A stretch of DNA of 55,233 nucleotides from Leptospira sp. (lineage in GTDB: Bacteria > Spirochaetota > Leptospiria > Leptospirales > Leptospiraceae). The notes under the pieces are model-generated. The model was not told the origin of the DNA and made no database searches. It worked only from the letters and a program-made list of their open reading frames with translations. The position numbers and the translations under genes are program-made. Where the stretch lies: NCBI GenBank assembly GCA_009991425.1, contig JAACWH010000038.1:1-55233 (forward strand), in the 5' to 3' direction. Below, one piece after another: positions 29,209 through 37,734 of the stretch (position 1 is its first letter; every line of letters begins with the position of its first letter).

Positions 29209-31205
29209 CAATTGCCTGTGCCTTTTTTCGTATTTTGAATTTTTAATTCGATTTTCTCAATTTCAGATTTATTCTTAGAGAGTTTCTTTGCTTTCTTCCA
29301 ATAGTCTTTCGCATTGACTATATCATCCTTAGTGTAATAGACATCACCTATATGATCATAAACCGTTGGATCATTGATACCTTGGTCTGCAAGCATTTGT
29401 TTAGCAAGAGATAGGTGAAACAAAGCCTCATCCAAACGACCCATCTTAAAATAAATCCATCCTAAGCTATCTTGGTAGGCACCATTATCTGGTTCTAAGT
29501 CTACGGCTTTTTGAATCATAGCCAACGCTTCTTCTTTATGTTCATTTCGTTCGGCATAAAGAAATCCAAGATAATTCAATGTGATGGGATTCTCTGAATT
29601 CAGTTCTATAGCGAGTTTTAAATCTTTTTCCTGACCTGGAAAATTATTCAATTTCTCATAAATCAAAGCTCTTTGGAAAATATAACCAATGTTTTCGGAA
29701 TCCTGTTCAATAGCCTGATTGATCGATTCTAAACTTGGTTTATATTTTTCTTCCAAATAAAATGCATAGGAATTCAAATAATAGGCTGAATGGTTCTTAG
29801 GATTTTCTTTCAAGAGTTTATCAGCTATAGCCTTAGCCTCATCCAGTCTCTTGATTTTTTCACTGAGAAGTAAATGACCGAGGTGAAGATTGAATTTTGA
29901 TTTTTCTTCAGGATCTGTGCTTAAAGCAATTGCCTTCTTAGAATATAAAATGGCACGATTGGGAGACTTCAATTCTTCCATACAATTGGCAAGAAACCAA
30001 TAGGAATAAGGTAGATCAGAAGCTAAGGATGCTTCCCGTTCCTGCAAATAAATTCGATCAGTCATAAGGTTGGCTGAAATATTAAACTGCTTCATAGTAT
30101 AAGAAAGCTCAGAGACGGTTTTTAACTCTGCCGCATAATCTTCTTTAGAGTATTTTGCTTCAAGCACATCCAACCAAGCAAGCCTTGCTGCAATTCGATT
30201 GGTATGATTCGGAAGAAACTCTCTTAGGAATCCATCAGCGAATTTCCAATGACGAAGTAAAACCTCATGTAAAGCAAAGGTTAAATGGTCTTTGGAAAGT
30301 TTGCTTTCTTTATTGAGCTGCGCTAGATACGGATAAGCTGTTGACTTGGACTCAACATAATTCATTTCAGCGAGAAGCAATTCCACTTCGAGATTAGAAG
30401 GATTTTTCTCATGAATGTCTTGCAAAATTCTCTTAGATGCACCAAAGTCACCTAACAAATTAAAGATCTGTGCAACTTGAAACCTGGCATCCGTATCACG
30501 AGGGTTCAATAAAAGATAAGCTTGGTAATTTAAGAGTGATTTCTTCAATTCTTTATTCTGAAAGTAAAGATCGCCTAAATTTTTCAGACAATGGACTTTG
30601 TATTTGCCATTGCCTTCCCGTTTTTGGATGGAATCTAAGAGTGAGGTAAAGTATAGAATTGCTTTGTTCGTATGGTTGAGCTCACGGTTTAAAGAACCCA
30701 GCAAAAATAGAAAATCAGAATCTTCAGGGAAATAACTTATTTTACTTTCTAATTGTTGGGAGGCGGCTTCCAGCTTACCTTGGCGAGTGAGAAGTCTTGC
30801 ATGGAAAAAAATTGCATCCCGATAATAGGGATTTTTCTTGAGTGCTTCGCCTGCCTGAAGTTCTGCTGATTTAAAATCTGCAACTTCGATGTAGCTAGAA
30901 GCTAAGTTCAAATGTGTGATGGCATTGATTTGTTTATTGTCTGTGCATTCTATGTATTTTTCAAAATATCGGATTGCATCTTTGTGGTATTTTTGGCTAA
31001 CTTCTTTGCTATTGTAAAAATTAGCTTGGTTTGCCTTGGATTGAGAACTCATTCCCATCGAAAGCAAGAATTCATTGCTTTTTGCGGAGCAGTTTAACGT
31101 ATTTCCTTCCTTATCTGCCTCTGAATCAGAGAAAATATGGTCGAAGGGAAGAAAAAGATACGATACTAAGATTAGGTATAGGGGAAATTTTTTGAAGAAG
31201 CTCAT
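29208..31205 (-). CDS. Exported tetratricopeptide repeat protein
   Basis: The 665-residue protein has an N-terminal signal peptide (FPLYLILVSYLFLPFDHIFS) and then TPR units almost to the end, for instance AITHLNLASSYIEVADFKSAELQ, ALKKNPYYRDAIFFHARLLTRQGKL in pattern, LNYLGFLYAERNEHKEEALAM and QDSLGWIYFKMGRLDEALFHL. It is probably a periplasmic or outer-membrane-associated scaffold. Its ATG at 31205 overlaps by 14 bases the TTG start of the divergent gene; an in-frame stop 15 bases upstream confirms there is no earlier start. It heads the operon with the LolB-like and CapA-like genes. Confidence 0.88.
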   Translation of the reverse strand: MSFFKKFPLYLILVSYLFLPFDHIFSDSEADKEGNTLNCSAKSNEFLLSMGMSSQSKANQANFYNSKEVSQKYHKDAIRYFEKYIECTDNKQINAITHLNLASSYIEVADFKSAELQAGEALKKNPYYRDAIFFHARLLTRQGKLEAASQQLESKISYFPEDSDFLFLLGSLNRELNHTNKAILYFTSLLDSIQKREGNGKYKVHCLKNLGDLYFQNKELKKSLLNYQAYLLLNPRDTDARFQVAQIFNLLGDFGASKRILQDIHEKNPSNLEVELLLAEMNYVESKSTAYPYLAQLNKESKLSKDHLTFALHEVLLRHWKFADGFLREFLPNHTNRIAARLAWLDVLEAKYSKEDYAAELKTVSELSYTMKQFNISANLMTDRIYLQEREASLASDLPYSYWFLANCMEELKSPNRAILYSKKAIALSTDPEEKSKFNLHLGHLLLSEKIKRLDEAKAIADKLLKENPKNHSAYYLNSYAFYLEEKYKPSLESINQAIEQDSENIGYIFQRALIYEKLNNFPGQEKDLKLAIELNSENPITLNYLGFLYAERNEHKEEALAMIQKAVDLEPDNGAYQDSLGWIYFKMGRLDEALFHLSLAKQMLADQGINDPTVYDHIGDVYYTKDDIVNAKDYWKKAKKLSKNKSEIEKIELKIQNTKKGTGN

Positions 31206-32526
31206 TCGGGATAATTTGATTTACATTCTCTTTGTTGCAATCCTATGGGCAATCACTTTCCCCTTAGTTTTTTGGAAGAAAGATTGGATTTTTTCAAAAA
31301 TTACATACTTTTGGAGTCCTCCCGCTTATAATAGCAGCAGAACGGAAGATTTAATCGGCAAAGGGGACTCCTTTCTTGTTCCCCGAGATAAATCTATGAC
31401 TACCCAATTCAAAGAATTTCTCTCCGCTGACACCTCTCCCGATATGCCCGCACTAGATATTGAACTTATGAAGAAGGCCTGCGATTACTATGAGACCAGA
31501 GAACATAAGGATCCTTTTCTCGACCATCCATCATGGAACGATAAGAAGACCATGCTCTCAGGAAAATCTCCCATAACGAATAATGAAATTCTACTCACCT
31601 TTGATCCTAAAATCTATTGGAGTGAAAATATTTCTTACGTATTGCAAGCATTAGACTACTACAAACGAGCGCTCAATTATTCAGGAGCCGACATCCGAGT
31701 TCCCGAACGAATTGAACTAGCTTCTATTGCCTCCTGTCGTCATTCCGAGATTCTTCTAGCCTACACAACTCATGTTTACCAAACAGAAGATTTTGTTAAA
31801 GAAAAATACCTCAAAGAGGAACTTGGTAAAGAAAATCCACTTAGAACTCCCTCGTGGATACGACGAGCCTGGAATTGGATTCGAGGCAAAAAATCTGTAG
31901 CAAGAAATCTTCCACTGGCTTCCAACCTCAGCCCTAAACAAATCCAACTTCGAGTCTGGGATAAAATCCGTAGAGCGGAAGTTAGAGAAATCACAAAATC
32001 AGATTTTACAAAAAGTATTTCCAAGACATTAAGAAATATTGGAAAACCTTTAGATGTATCCTCTCCCATAGAAGCCTTGGAAATGTATGAGAGACTTTTA
32101 TTTTTTGTAAGCAATAATGATTCGCCCATCGAATTTAGAAGATACCGAAAGTATAGAGGCGAGATCTATCTAAAATTTGCAAAGAAAGATTTATCTTTGT
32201 ATGATAAATCGATCTTAGAATTTCGTGATGCAACATCCCTGGCAAATGTTTCTGAAATTCCTCCTGAAATTCTACCCGCCTTGCTTGTTGAGAATTTTTC
32301 CTTAGAGTTGGGAGTTGCAAAAGTTTACTTCCATCAAAAAAAATACCAAGATTGCCTTCAGGTTTTAAATGAGCTTCAGTCTAAACTACGAAACGTAGAT
32401 GAAAGATCTGTTCCTGGTGCGAATCTAGATAAAAATTCATTATTGAAAGAATATAGATTCATTCGCAAGACAACTCTGCGCCAACTAGGAAGATACGAAG
32501 AAGCTGACGAAATTCCTGATGAATAA
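31192..32526 (+). CDS. Membrane-anchored helical-repeat protein, function unknown
   Basis: The frame is open from a TTG at 31075, but the TTG at 31192 is preceded by AGGGGAA at good spacing and gives a sensible N-terminus: LKKLIRDN then a membrane helix (LIYILFVAILWAITFPLVFW). The product is then 444 residues. The remainder is helical with TPR-like pairs near the C-terminus (EALEMYERLLFF, LELGVAKVYFHQKKYQDCLQVL). No enzyme motif is seen. It is followed with 8 bases of overlap by a cysteine desulfurase, so it is co-transcribed with it. The start region overlaps the divergent TPR gene start. Confidence 0.75.
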   Translation: MKKLIRDNLIYILFVAILWAITFPLVFWKKDWIFSKITYFWSPPAYNSSRTEDLIGKGDSFLVPRDKSMTTQFKEFLSADTSPDMPALDIELMKKACDYYETREHKDPFLDHPSWNDKKTMLSGKSPITNNEILLTFDPKIYWSENISYVLQALDYYKRALNYSGADIRVPERIELASIASCRHSEILLAYTTHVYQTEDFVKEKYLKEELGKENPLRTPSWIRRAWNWIRGKKSVARNLPLASNLSPKQIQLRVWDKIRRAEVREITKSDFTKSISKTLRNIGKPLDVSSPIEALEMYERLLFFVSNNDSPIEFRRYRKYRGEIYLKFAKKDLSLYDKSILEFRDATSLANVSEIPPEILPALLVENFSLELGVAKVYFHQKKYQDCLQVLNELQSKLRNVDERSVPGANLDKNSLLKEYRFIRKTTLRQLGRYEEADEIPDE

Positions 32527-33637
32527 AATCTATTACTTTGATTATAATGCAACTCATCCTCCCTTAACTAAATTCATAGAAGAATCTTGGAAAGAATACA
32601 AAGATGAATTCTTCAATCCATCAGGGGCAACTCGTTTTTCACTTAACAACCAAGGCAAAATAGAAGAAGCAAGAAAGTTCTTTGCAGTTGAGACGAATTT
32701 TCCAAGCGATGGAATTGTCTTTTCTTCCACAGGAACAGAAGCTAATTATCTATTGGTGGCAAGCATCCGCAAAAAATTCCCAGATACTAAGCAGTTTATA
32801 ACATCATCTTTTGAACATGCTAGCTTTTATTCTGCTTTGGAATTCTATAATTTTGAACCTAAAATTCTTAGCACGGATTCCTCTGGTCTAATTTCGCTTA
32901 GCCATCTAGAAGAAGAATTAAATCAGAATCCCCTCCCTGTTGGAATCATCTATGCAGGAAATGAAACGGGTGTAATCCAACCCATGGAAGAAATATCCAA
33001 GCTAGTAAGATCATTTTCTATGCCCTTGGTTTCTGATTGTATGCAAGCCTTTGGCAAAATTTTTATCGATTATACTTTGCTCGATGGCATGAGTTGCTCT
33101 GGACATAAGATTGGAGCAGGACCTGGAACGGGACTAACTTGCATTAGTAAAGTTTTACTAAATCCCAATTGGCATTTCACAGGTGGTGGCAACCAAGAAA
33201 ATGGACACCGAGCAGGATCTGAGAACCTACCCTCTATTCTAAGCTTCCAAAAGCTATCTGCCCACCAAATCGGTAGATTGGGTTCTACAATTTTAGATAA
33301 AATTCAGAAGCGAAATCATATCGAAAGCAAATTAAAAGAGCTGGGTTGTGAAATTGTTGCAGAAGATTCTCTGCGTCTACCCAATACGATTTTTACCATC
33401 CTTCCCATTGAAGATTTGGATTTTCTCATGATGGGTTTGGAAGAGAAATCGATTTTAATTTCAACTGGCTCTTCTTGTAAATCAAGATCCAGAGAACCCG
33501 CTACCTCCCTTCTTTCTATGGGCTATAGCAAAGACCAAGCCTTAAAAGCAATTCGTATCTCCTTTGGAGGTTTGACGACTGACGAAGAAATCGATCATTT
33601 GCTATCAAGCCTAGAGACTCTTCTGGTTAATTTATAG
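32519..33637 (+). CDS. Cysteine desulfurase (NifS/IscS-type aminotransferase class V)
   Basis: The 372-residue PLP enzyme has YYFDYNATHPP at the N-terminus, SSTGTEANYLL, SSFEHAS, NETGVIQPMEEI, the PLP lysine in SGHKIGAGPGTG, GGGNQENGHRAGSEN and the presumed catalytic Cys in STGSSCKSRSREP near the C-terminus. It should release sulfur from cysteine for Fe-S clusters or thio-modification. It is not next to iscU or mnmA here, so the sulfur acceptor is unknown. It overlaps the upstream gene by 8 bases and precedes cry-DASH by 4. Confidence 0.92.
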   Translation: MNKIYYFDYNATHPPLTKFIEESWKEYKDEFFNPSGATRFSLNNQGKIEEARKFFAVETNFPSDGIVFSSTGTEANYLLVASIRKKFPDTKQFITSSFEHASFYSALEFYNFEPKILSTDSSGLISLSHLEEELNQNPLPVGIIYAGNETGVIQPMEEISKLVRSFSMPLVSDCMQAFGKIFIDYTLLDGMSCSGHKIGAGPGTGLTCISKVLLNPNWHFTGGGNQENGHRAGSENLPSILSFQKLSAHQIGRLGSTILDKIQKRNHIESKLKELGCEIVAEDSLRLPNTIFTILPIEDLDFLMMGLEEKSILISTGSSCKSRSREPATSLLSMGYSKDQALKAIRISFGGLTTDEEIDHLLSSLETLLVNL

Positions 33638-33641
33638 GATT

Positions 33642-34940
33642 ATGAAAACTGGGCTTGTCATCTTTCGAAATGATTTAAGAATCCATGATAATGAAACCCT
33701 TGTTCGAGCCATTGAATTTTCCGATGTCTTAATTCCTATCTTCGTACTACCTAAATTAGATATCCATACTCACATTCCCCATCCTCGAAGATCGAATTTT
33801 CGAATCAAATTTTTATTAGAATCCATTTCTGATCTAGATCAATCCCTTAGGAGAATGGGATCTCAACTCATTATTAGAACTGGTGATTTAGAACAAATTG
33901 TACCCGAACTATGCTTAGAGCATAGCATTGATATGGTCTTTTTTTCCCAACTTGCCTGCTGGGAAGAAACAACAGAAGAACAAAGTATCCAATCCATACT
34001 AGATAAAATTGGAATCAGCTACCGTAGCTACCACACTTCCACTTTGGTTCATCCAGCCGATTTGCCATTCCCATTGGAAGAATTGCCTCCCGTTTTTACC
34101 CATTTTCGAAAAGCCGTCGAAAGCAATGAACCACTTGCAGTTGCTCTTCCCAAAAAAGGTCGATGCCCAAGCCTACCTGCTGGCATCGAATCAGAATCTA
34201 TTCCTTTAGAATTCATTACTCTTGCCAATTCAGTCGAAGAACATTACCATTCTGCTGTTGCTTGGAAGGGTGGAGAACAAGAAGGCATCAAACAACTAAC
34301 GGAATATCTATGGATTACAGATCGTATCCAAACTTATAAAGAAACAAGAAATCAGCTAATTGGCAAAGATTTTTCATCCAAATTTTCCGCCTATCTATCC
34401 TTAGGTTGTATTTCTGCGAGACTAATCTACCAACAAGTCAAAGCCTACGAAAAAGAGAGAGTTGCCAATGAATCAAGCTACTGGCTTATTTTTGAATTAC
34501 TTTGGAGGGATTACTTTTTTTTCATAGCGAAGAAACATGGCAGAAATTTATTTCAATTCTCAGGAATCCAACAAAAATCTAGCTTGCTCCAAGACAAACA
34601 AGCTAAAGATTTACAAAGCTTCGATAAGTGGAGACTGGGCGAGACAGAAGATGATTTCGTAAATGCGAATATGAAAGAACTTCTGCTTACTGGTTATATG
34701 TCCAACCGTGGAAGACAGAATGTTGCGAGCTATTTAGTTCATAATTTAGGTTTGGATTGGCGAATGGGTGCAGAGTGGTTTGAGACTATGTTGATCGATT
34801 TTGACCCAGCAAGTAATTATGGAAATTGGAATTATGTAGCAGGAATTGGAAACGACCCAAGGTCAAGAATCTTCAACACAGTAAAGCAAGCAAATGATTA
34901 CGATCCTTTAGGCGAATACAGAAGACTATGGTTGGGATAG
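33642..34940 (+). CDS. DASH-type cryptochrome/photolyase
   Basis: The 432-residue flavoprotein begins with the photolyase alpha/beta domain (TGLVIFRNDLRIHDNETL, LIPIFVLP) and ends with the FAD-binding helical domain, including NANMKELLLTGYMSNRGRQNVASYL, GLDWRMGAEWFETMLIDFDPASNYGNWNYVAGIGNDPR and the YDPLGEYRRLWL end. The DASH-specific NYGNW and GIGNDPR segments are clear. Such proteins repair cyclobutane dimers in single-stranded or looped DNA with blue light. The gene is the third in a plus-strand operon. A photoreactivation gene suits an environmental lifestyle. Confidence 0.93.
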   Translation: MKTGLVIFRNDLRIHDNETLVRAIEFSDVLIPIFVLPKLDIHTHIPHPRRSNFRIKFLLESISDLDQSLRRMGSQLIIRTGDLEQIVPELCLEHSIDMVFFSQLACWEETTEEQSIQSILDKIGISYRSYHTSTLVHPADLPFPLEELPPVFTHFRKAVESNEPLAVALPKKGRCPSLPAGIESESIPLEFITLANSVEEHYHSAVAWKGGEQEGIKQLTEYLWITDRIQTYKETRNQLIGKDFSSKFSAYLSLGCISARLIYQQVKAYEKERVANESSYWLIFELLWRDYFFFIAKKHGRNLFQFSGIQQKSSLLQDKQAKDLQSFDKWRLGETEDDFVNANMKELLLTGYMSNRGRQNVASYLVHNLGLDWRMGAEWFETMLIDFDPASNYGNWNYVAGIGNDPRSRIFNTVKQANDYDPLGEYRRLWLG

Positions 34941-35007
34941 ATTTTCCCCAAGATTTTTCCTAAATCTGAATTGCAAAATAATGATTAGCAAGCAGTCTAA
35001 ACTTTAA

Positions 35008-35679
35008 ATGCACAATTCAACAAATTCCATTTTATCCATCTCACTGAATAGCAAGTCGAGCTTTTGTTTGCTCCTTAGTTTATCCTTTCTTTTTCTCTCG
35101 CTTAGCAATTGCGATCCTAAAGAAGTGAATCTGCAAGAATATCTTTCTTCTGCCAATCATCCAGACAAAATCAGTTTTAACCACAAACGATTTTCTGACT
35201 CTCTACAGCAAATTAGTAAAGAAACTCAACTAACAGAAATTGAAATGAATTATGATGCCATCTCTGAACTTCCACAAGAGTGGGGAGAACTGAACAAACT
35301 CAAGAAATTATCTCTGTATGGCAATGCTCTAACTGACCTTCCTGCATCTTTTCATAATTTAATAAATTTAGAAATTTTGCTCTTGGGCATGAATCCATTA
35401 GAACAAATCCCTACTTCCCTAAGAGGATTGCCTAATTTGAGAATTTTATCTTTGGATGAAACTAAATTGAAATTGACTGAGGAAGATGTAAATATTTTAG
35501 CTAGTCTTCCTAATCTAGAGATTTTGGATCTATCTGAAAATCCTGAACTTCTACAAGTTCCCGATAACGTATCGAAGTTGAATTCAATTAAAAGTATTTT
35601 TCTTAAGAAGAACAAACTCAGCGAAGAAGAACGGAGAAAAATTTTCACAGCTCTTCCGAATGTTTCTCTATCAAAGTAG
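35008..35679 (+). CDS. Leucine-rich-repeat lipoprotein
   Basis: The 223-residue protein has a signal peptide ending in LSLSNC (Cys near residue 34), then about five leucine-rich repeats of the 23-residue bacterial type: LKKLSLYGNALTDLPASF, LEILLLGMNPLEQIPTSL, LRILSLDETKLKL, LEILDLSENPELLQVPDNV, IKSIFLKKNKLSEEER. LRR proteins with this pattern are common in Leptospira and mediate protein contacts; no specific partner is known here. Confidence 0.88.
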   Translation: MHNSTNSILSISLNSKSSFCLLLSLSFLFLSLSNCDPKEVNLQEYLSSANHPDKISFNHKRFSDSLQQISKETQLTEIEMNYDAISELPQEWGELNKLKKLSLYGNALTDLPASFHNLINLEILLLGMNPLEQIPTSLRGLPNLRILSLDETKLKLTEEDVNILASLPNLEILDLSENPELLQVPDNVSKLNSIKSIFLKKNKLSEEERRKIFTALPNVSLSK

Positions 35680-35694
35680 AAAATTTTATACCGA

Positions 35695-37449
35695 TTAAGT
35701 TACATCTAATACAAGCATGGTGAGATCGTCTTTGATGTCACCTGAGCAAAAGTTCAAAATTTCAAGAATAGAATTCTGAATAAATCTTGCAGAATCCTTA
35801 GCTTTACTTTGTTTCTTCAGAATCTCGAAGAAAGGATAAAGGCCAAGCAATTGATTATTCTTGTTAAAAACTTCATAACAACCATCCGAATAAAATACCA
35901 ATCTAGATCCTTTACTTAGAATCATTTCTTTCTCAAAATATTCAATATTTTCTAAAGTGAGAAGAGGTGTATTCATTCCTGGTAATTCTTCAAAGTTATC
36001 TTGGTTAAGTAGCACTAGGGGAGGATGGCCTGCATAGGAATATATAATTTTCCTTTCTTCGAAATAATATCTTACACAAGCAGCAGAAATATGATGATTG
36101 AGAACAATTTTTTTCAAGTCTCGATTCATCGAAGAGAGAATTTGAGCAGGCGCCTCATTCAATCGAGAAGAATTACGAAAGGATAGAATCACCATACCAG
36201 ATACCATAGCAGATGAAATTCCATGTCCTGATACGTCACCAAACATTAGATCTATATAATCGTTGTGTAAATGATAATTGATAATATCCCCACCCACTTT
36301 TTCGAAGGGACGAAAGTAACTCGTCAATTTATAAAGTGGTGAGCTAGGAAAATCCAAAGAAACTAAGTTTTTTTGAGTTTCTTTGGCAATTTCTAAATCA
36401 TCATTAATTCTATCATAAAACTCATGAAGGGATTTATCTTTTTCAATAAGTTCTTTCTGAAAAGTAACATTTTGTAAAGCGAAAGATAATAAATCTGAAA
36501 AAAGATTTAAAAGAGATATATCTTCCTTTGTCCATTGGTAAGGAAGTCGAACCGAATCGAAGCCAACGAATCCAATAAGTTCGTCTCCATTCTTAAGTCC
36601 AACTAATAGAAAGGATTCTATAGATTGAGATTTCATCATAACCCATTCATCCTTTGTTAGCTGAGAATTCTCATCAGAAAGAGAAGCCTTGAAAATATTT
36701 TCATTTTTAAGACCCTTCCAACTGCTAGGCATTGACTTTTCAAAATGCATACCTTGTAACTCATGCATATGAGAAGAAATACCAGTCCGGCACCATTCGT
36801 GTGAATTGCTGATTACGTCACTATTTTTACTTAATAGGAAAACATAGGCTCTATCAATTTGTTTAATTTCACCAAAACTTTTCAAACTATTGTTTATGAT
36901 AGTATTTACTGTATCAGGGTTAACTGTCAAAAATGATTTTGAAATTTTACCTAACAACTTTTCAAGAGAAAGCATTTTTTCTAAAGTAATTTGTGATAGC
37001 TTTATGTCGGTGATATTTTTCAGAGATCCCCAGATCCGCATCAATTGATCGCCTTCTATTTCTCCATAAAAATTAATCAAAAGATACTTGGTGGGTAATC
37101 CTTTAGCCTTTAATTTCGTTTCAAAATTTTGTAACTTATAATTATTCTGAACAAAGCTCAGAATTTGAGGTCTACTCTCATCCATGGATCTACCCGAGAC
37201 TTCTCCAAAAGTAAGTCCAAGCATTCTATCTTTGCTAGTATAACCGTAAATTTCGGCTAAGGAAGAATTAGAATCGTATATCTTTGAGTATGTGTAAATA
37301 TACTCTGCTTGTTGCTCTTTTGGCAAAGAAATAGACATAGGTTTTTCTAAGAAAAAACACCAAAAACCATCCTCCGACATTTGAAAGAATTGATAGGTAT
37401 AGTCCTTCATTTCCCTATTTTCACTTTTAGAAAAGTTCACTATTACCAT
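35695..37449 (-). CDS. PAS-GAF-PP2C serine phosphatase (RsbU/SpoIIE-like)
   Basis: The 584-residue cytoplasmic protein has a PAS-like N-terminus (about residues 15-160), a GAF domain (about 175-330, including IDRAYVFLLSKNSD and GFVGFDSVR), a short coiled linker and a SpoIIE/RsbU-type PP2C domain (about 365-580). Metal-binding elements FEKVGGDIINYH, FGDVSGHGISSAM and the C-terminal GDIKDDLTMLVL are intact. Such phosphatases dephosphorylate STAS-domain anti-anti-sigma factors; a STAS protein occurs at 51776. The ATG at 37410 is a possible shorter start. It is divergent from glnA. Confidence 0.9.
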   Translation of the reverse strand: MVIVNFSKSENREMKDYTYQFFQMSEDGFWCFFLEKPMSISLPKEQQAEYIYTYSKIYDSNSSLAEIYGYTSKDRMLGLTFGEVSGRSMDESRPQILSFVQNNYKLQNFETKLKAKGLPTKYLLINFYGEIEGDQLMRIWGSLKNITDIKLSQITLEKMLSLEKLLGKISKSFLTVNPDTVNTIINNSLKSFGEIKQIDRAYVFLLSKNSDVISNSHEWCRTGISSHMHELQGMHFEKSMPSSWKGLKNENIFKASLSDENSQLTKDEWVMMKSQSIESFLLVGLKNGDELIGFVGFDSVRLPYQWTKEDISLLNLFSDLLSFALQNVTFQKELIEKDKSLHEFYDRINDDLEIAKETQKNLVSLDFPSSPLYKLTSYFRPFEKVGGDIINYHLHNDYIDLMFGDVSGHGISSAMVSGMVILSFRNSSRLNEAPAQILSSMNRDLKKIVLNHHISAACVRYYFEERKIIYSYAGHPPLVLLNQDNFEELPGMNTPLLTLENIEYFEKEMILSKGSRLVFYSDGCYEVFNKNNQLLGLYPFFEILKKQSKAKDSARFIQNSILEILNFCSGDIKDDLTMLVLDVT

Positions 37450-37660
37450 TAACGGATTTGGAAATAGATTTTTCCATTCTATATCTTGGATAATAAGAAG
37501 AATTTAGGAAATATTTTCTTTGGAAATAAGTCGATTCACCCATTTGCTTATTTATTAATCTTTTTGATTAAATTATTCATACATTGCCCATATTAAGTAC
37601 AGGTCTTATTTTTAAAATGCTAAAAAAATGGTCAAATTGGTTTTTCTCTTGGCTTTTTTC

Positions 37661-37677
37661 TTGGCATAGTTTTTGCT
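37661..37677 (+). promoter_or_regulatory. Sigma-54 (RpoN) promoter of glnA
   Basis: The element ttggcatagtttttgct matches the -24/-12 consensus TTGGCAC-N5-TTGCW. The GG and GC doublets are separated by exactly 10 bases, as required. Transcription should start near 37687, giving a leader of about 48 bases that includes the aaggag ribosome binding site of glnA. Nitrogen control of glnA by RpoN is common in bacteria. Confidence 0.75.
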
Positions 37678-37734
37678 TTATACAATTAGCTAGAAGTTTA
37701 AGCGAGTTATAACTTCATAAAACAAGGAGATTGT

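Noticed and set aside
31075..31191. Upstream 39-codon extension of the helical-repeat protein
   Set aside because: It overlaps the divergent TPR gene over its signal peptide region, has a TTG without a good ribosome binding site, and the residues do not look like a natural N-terminus. The TTG at 31192 is better supported.
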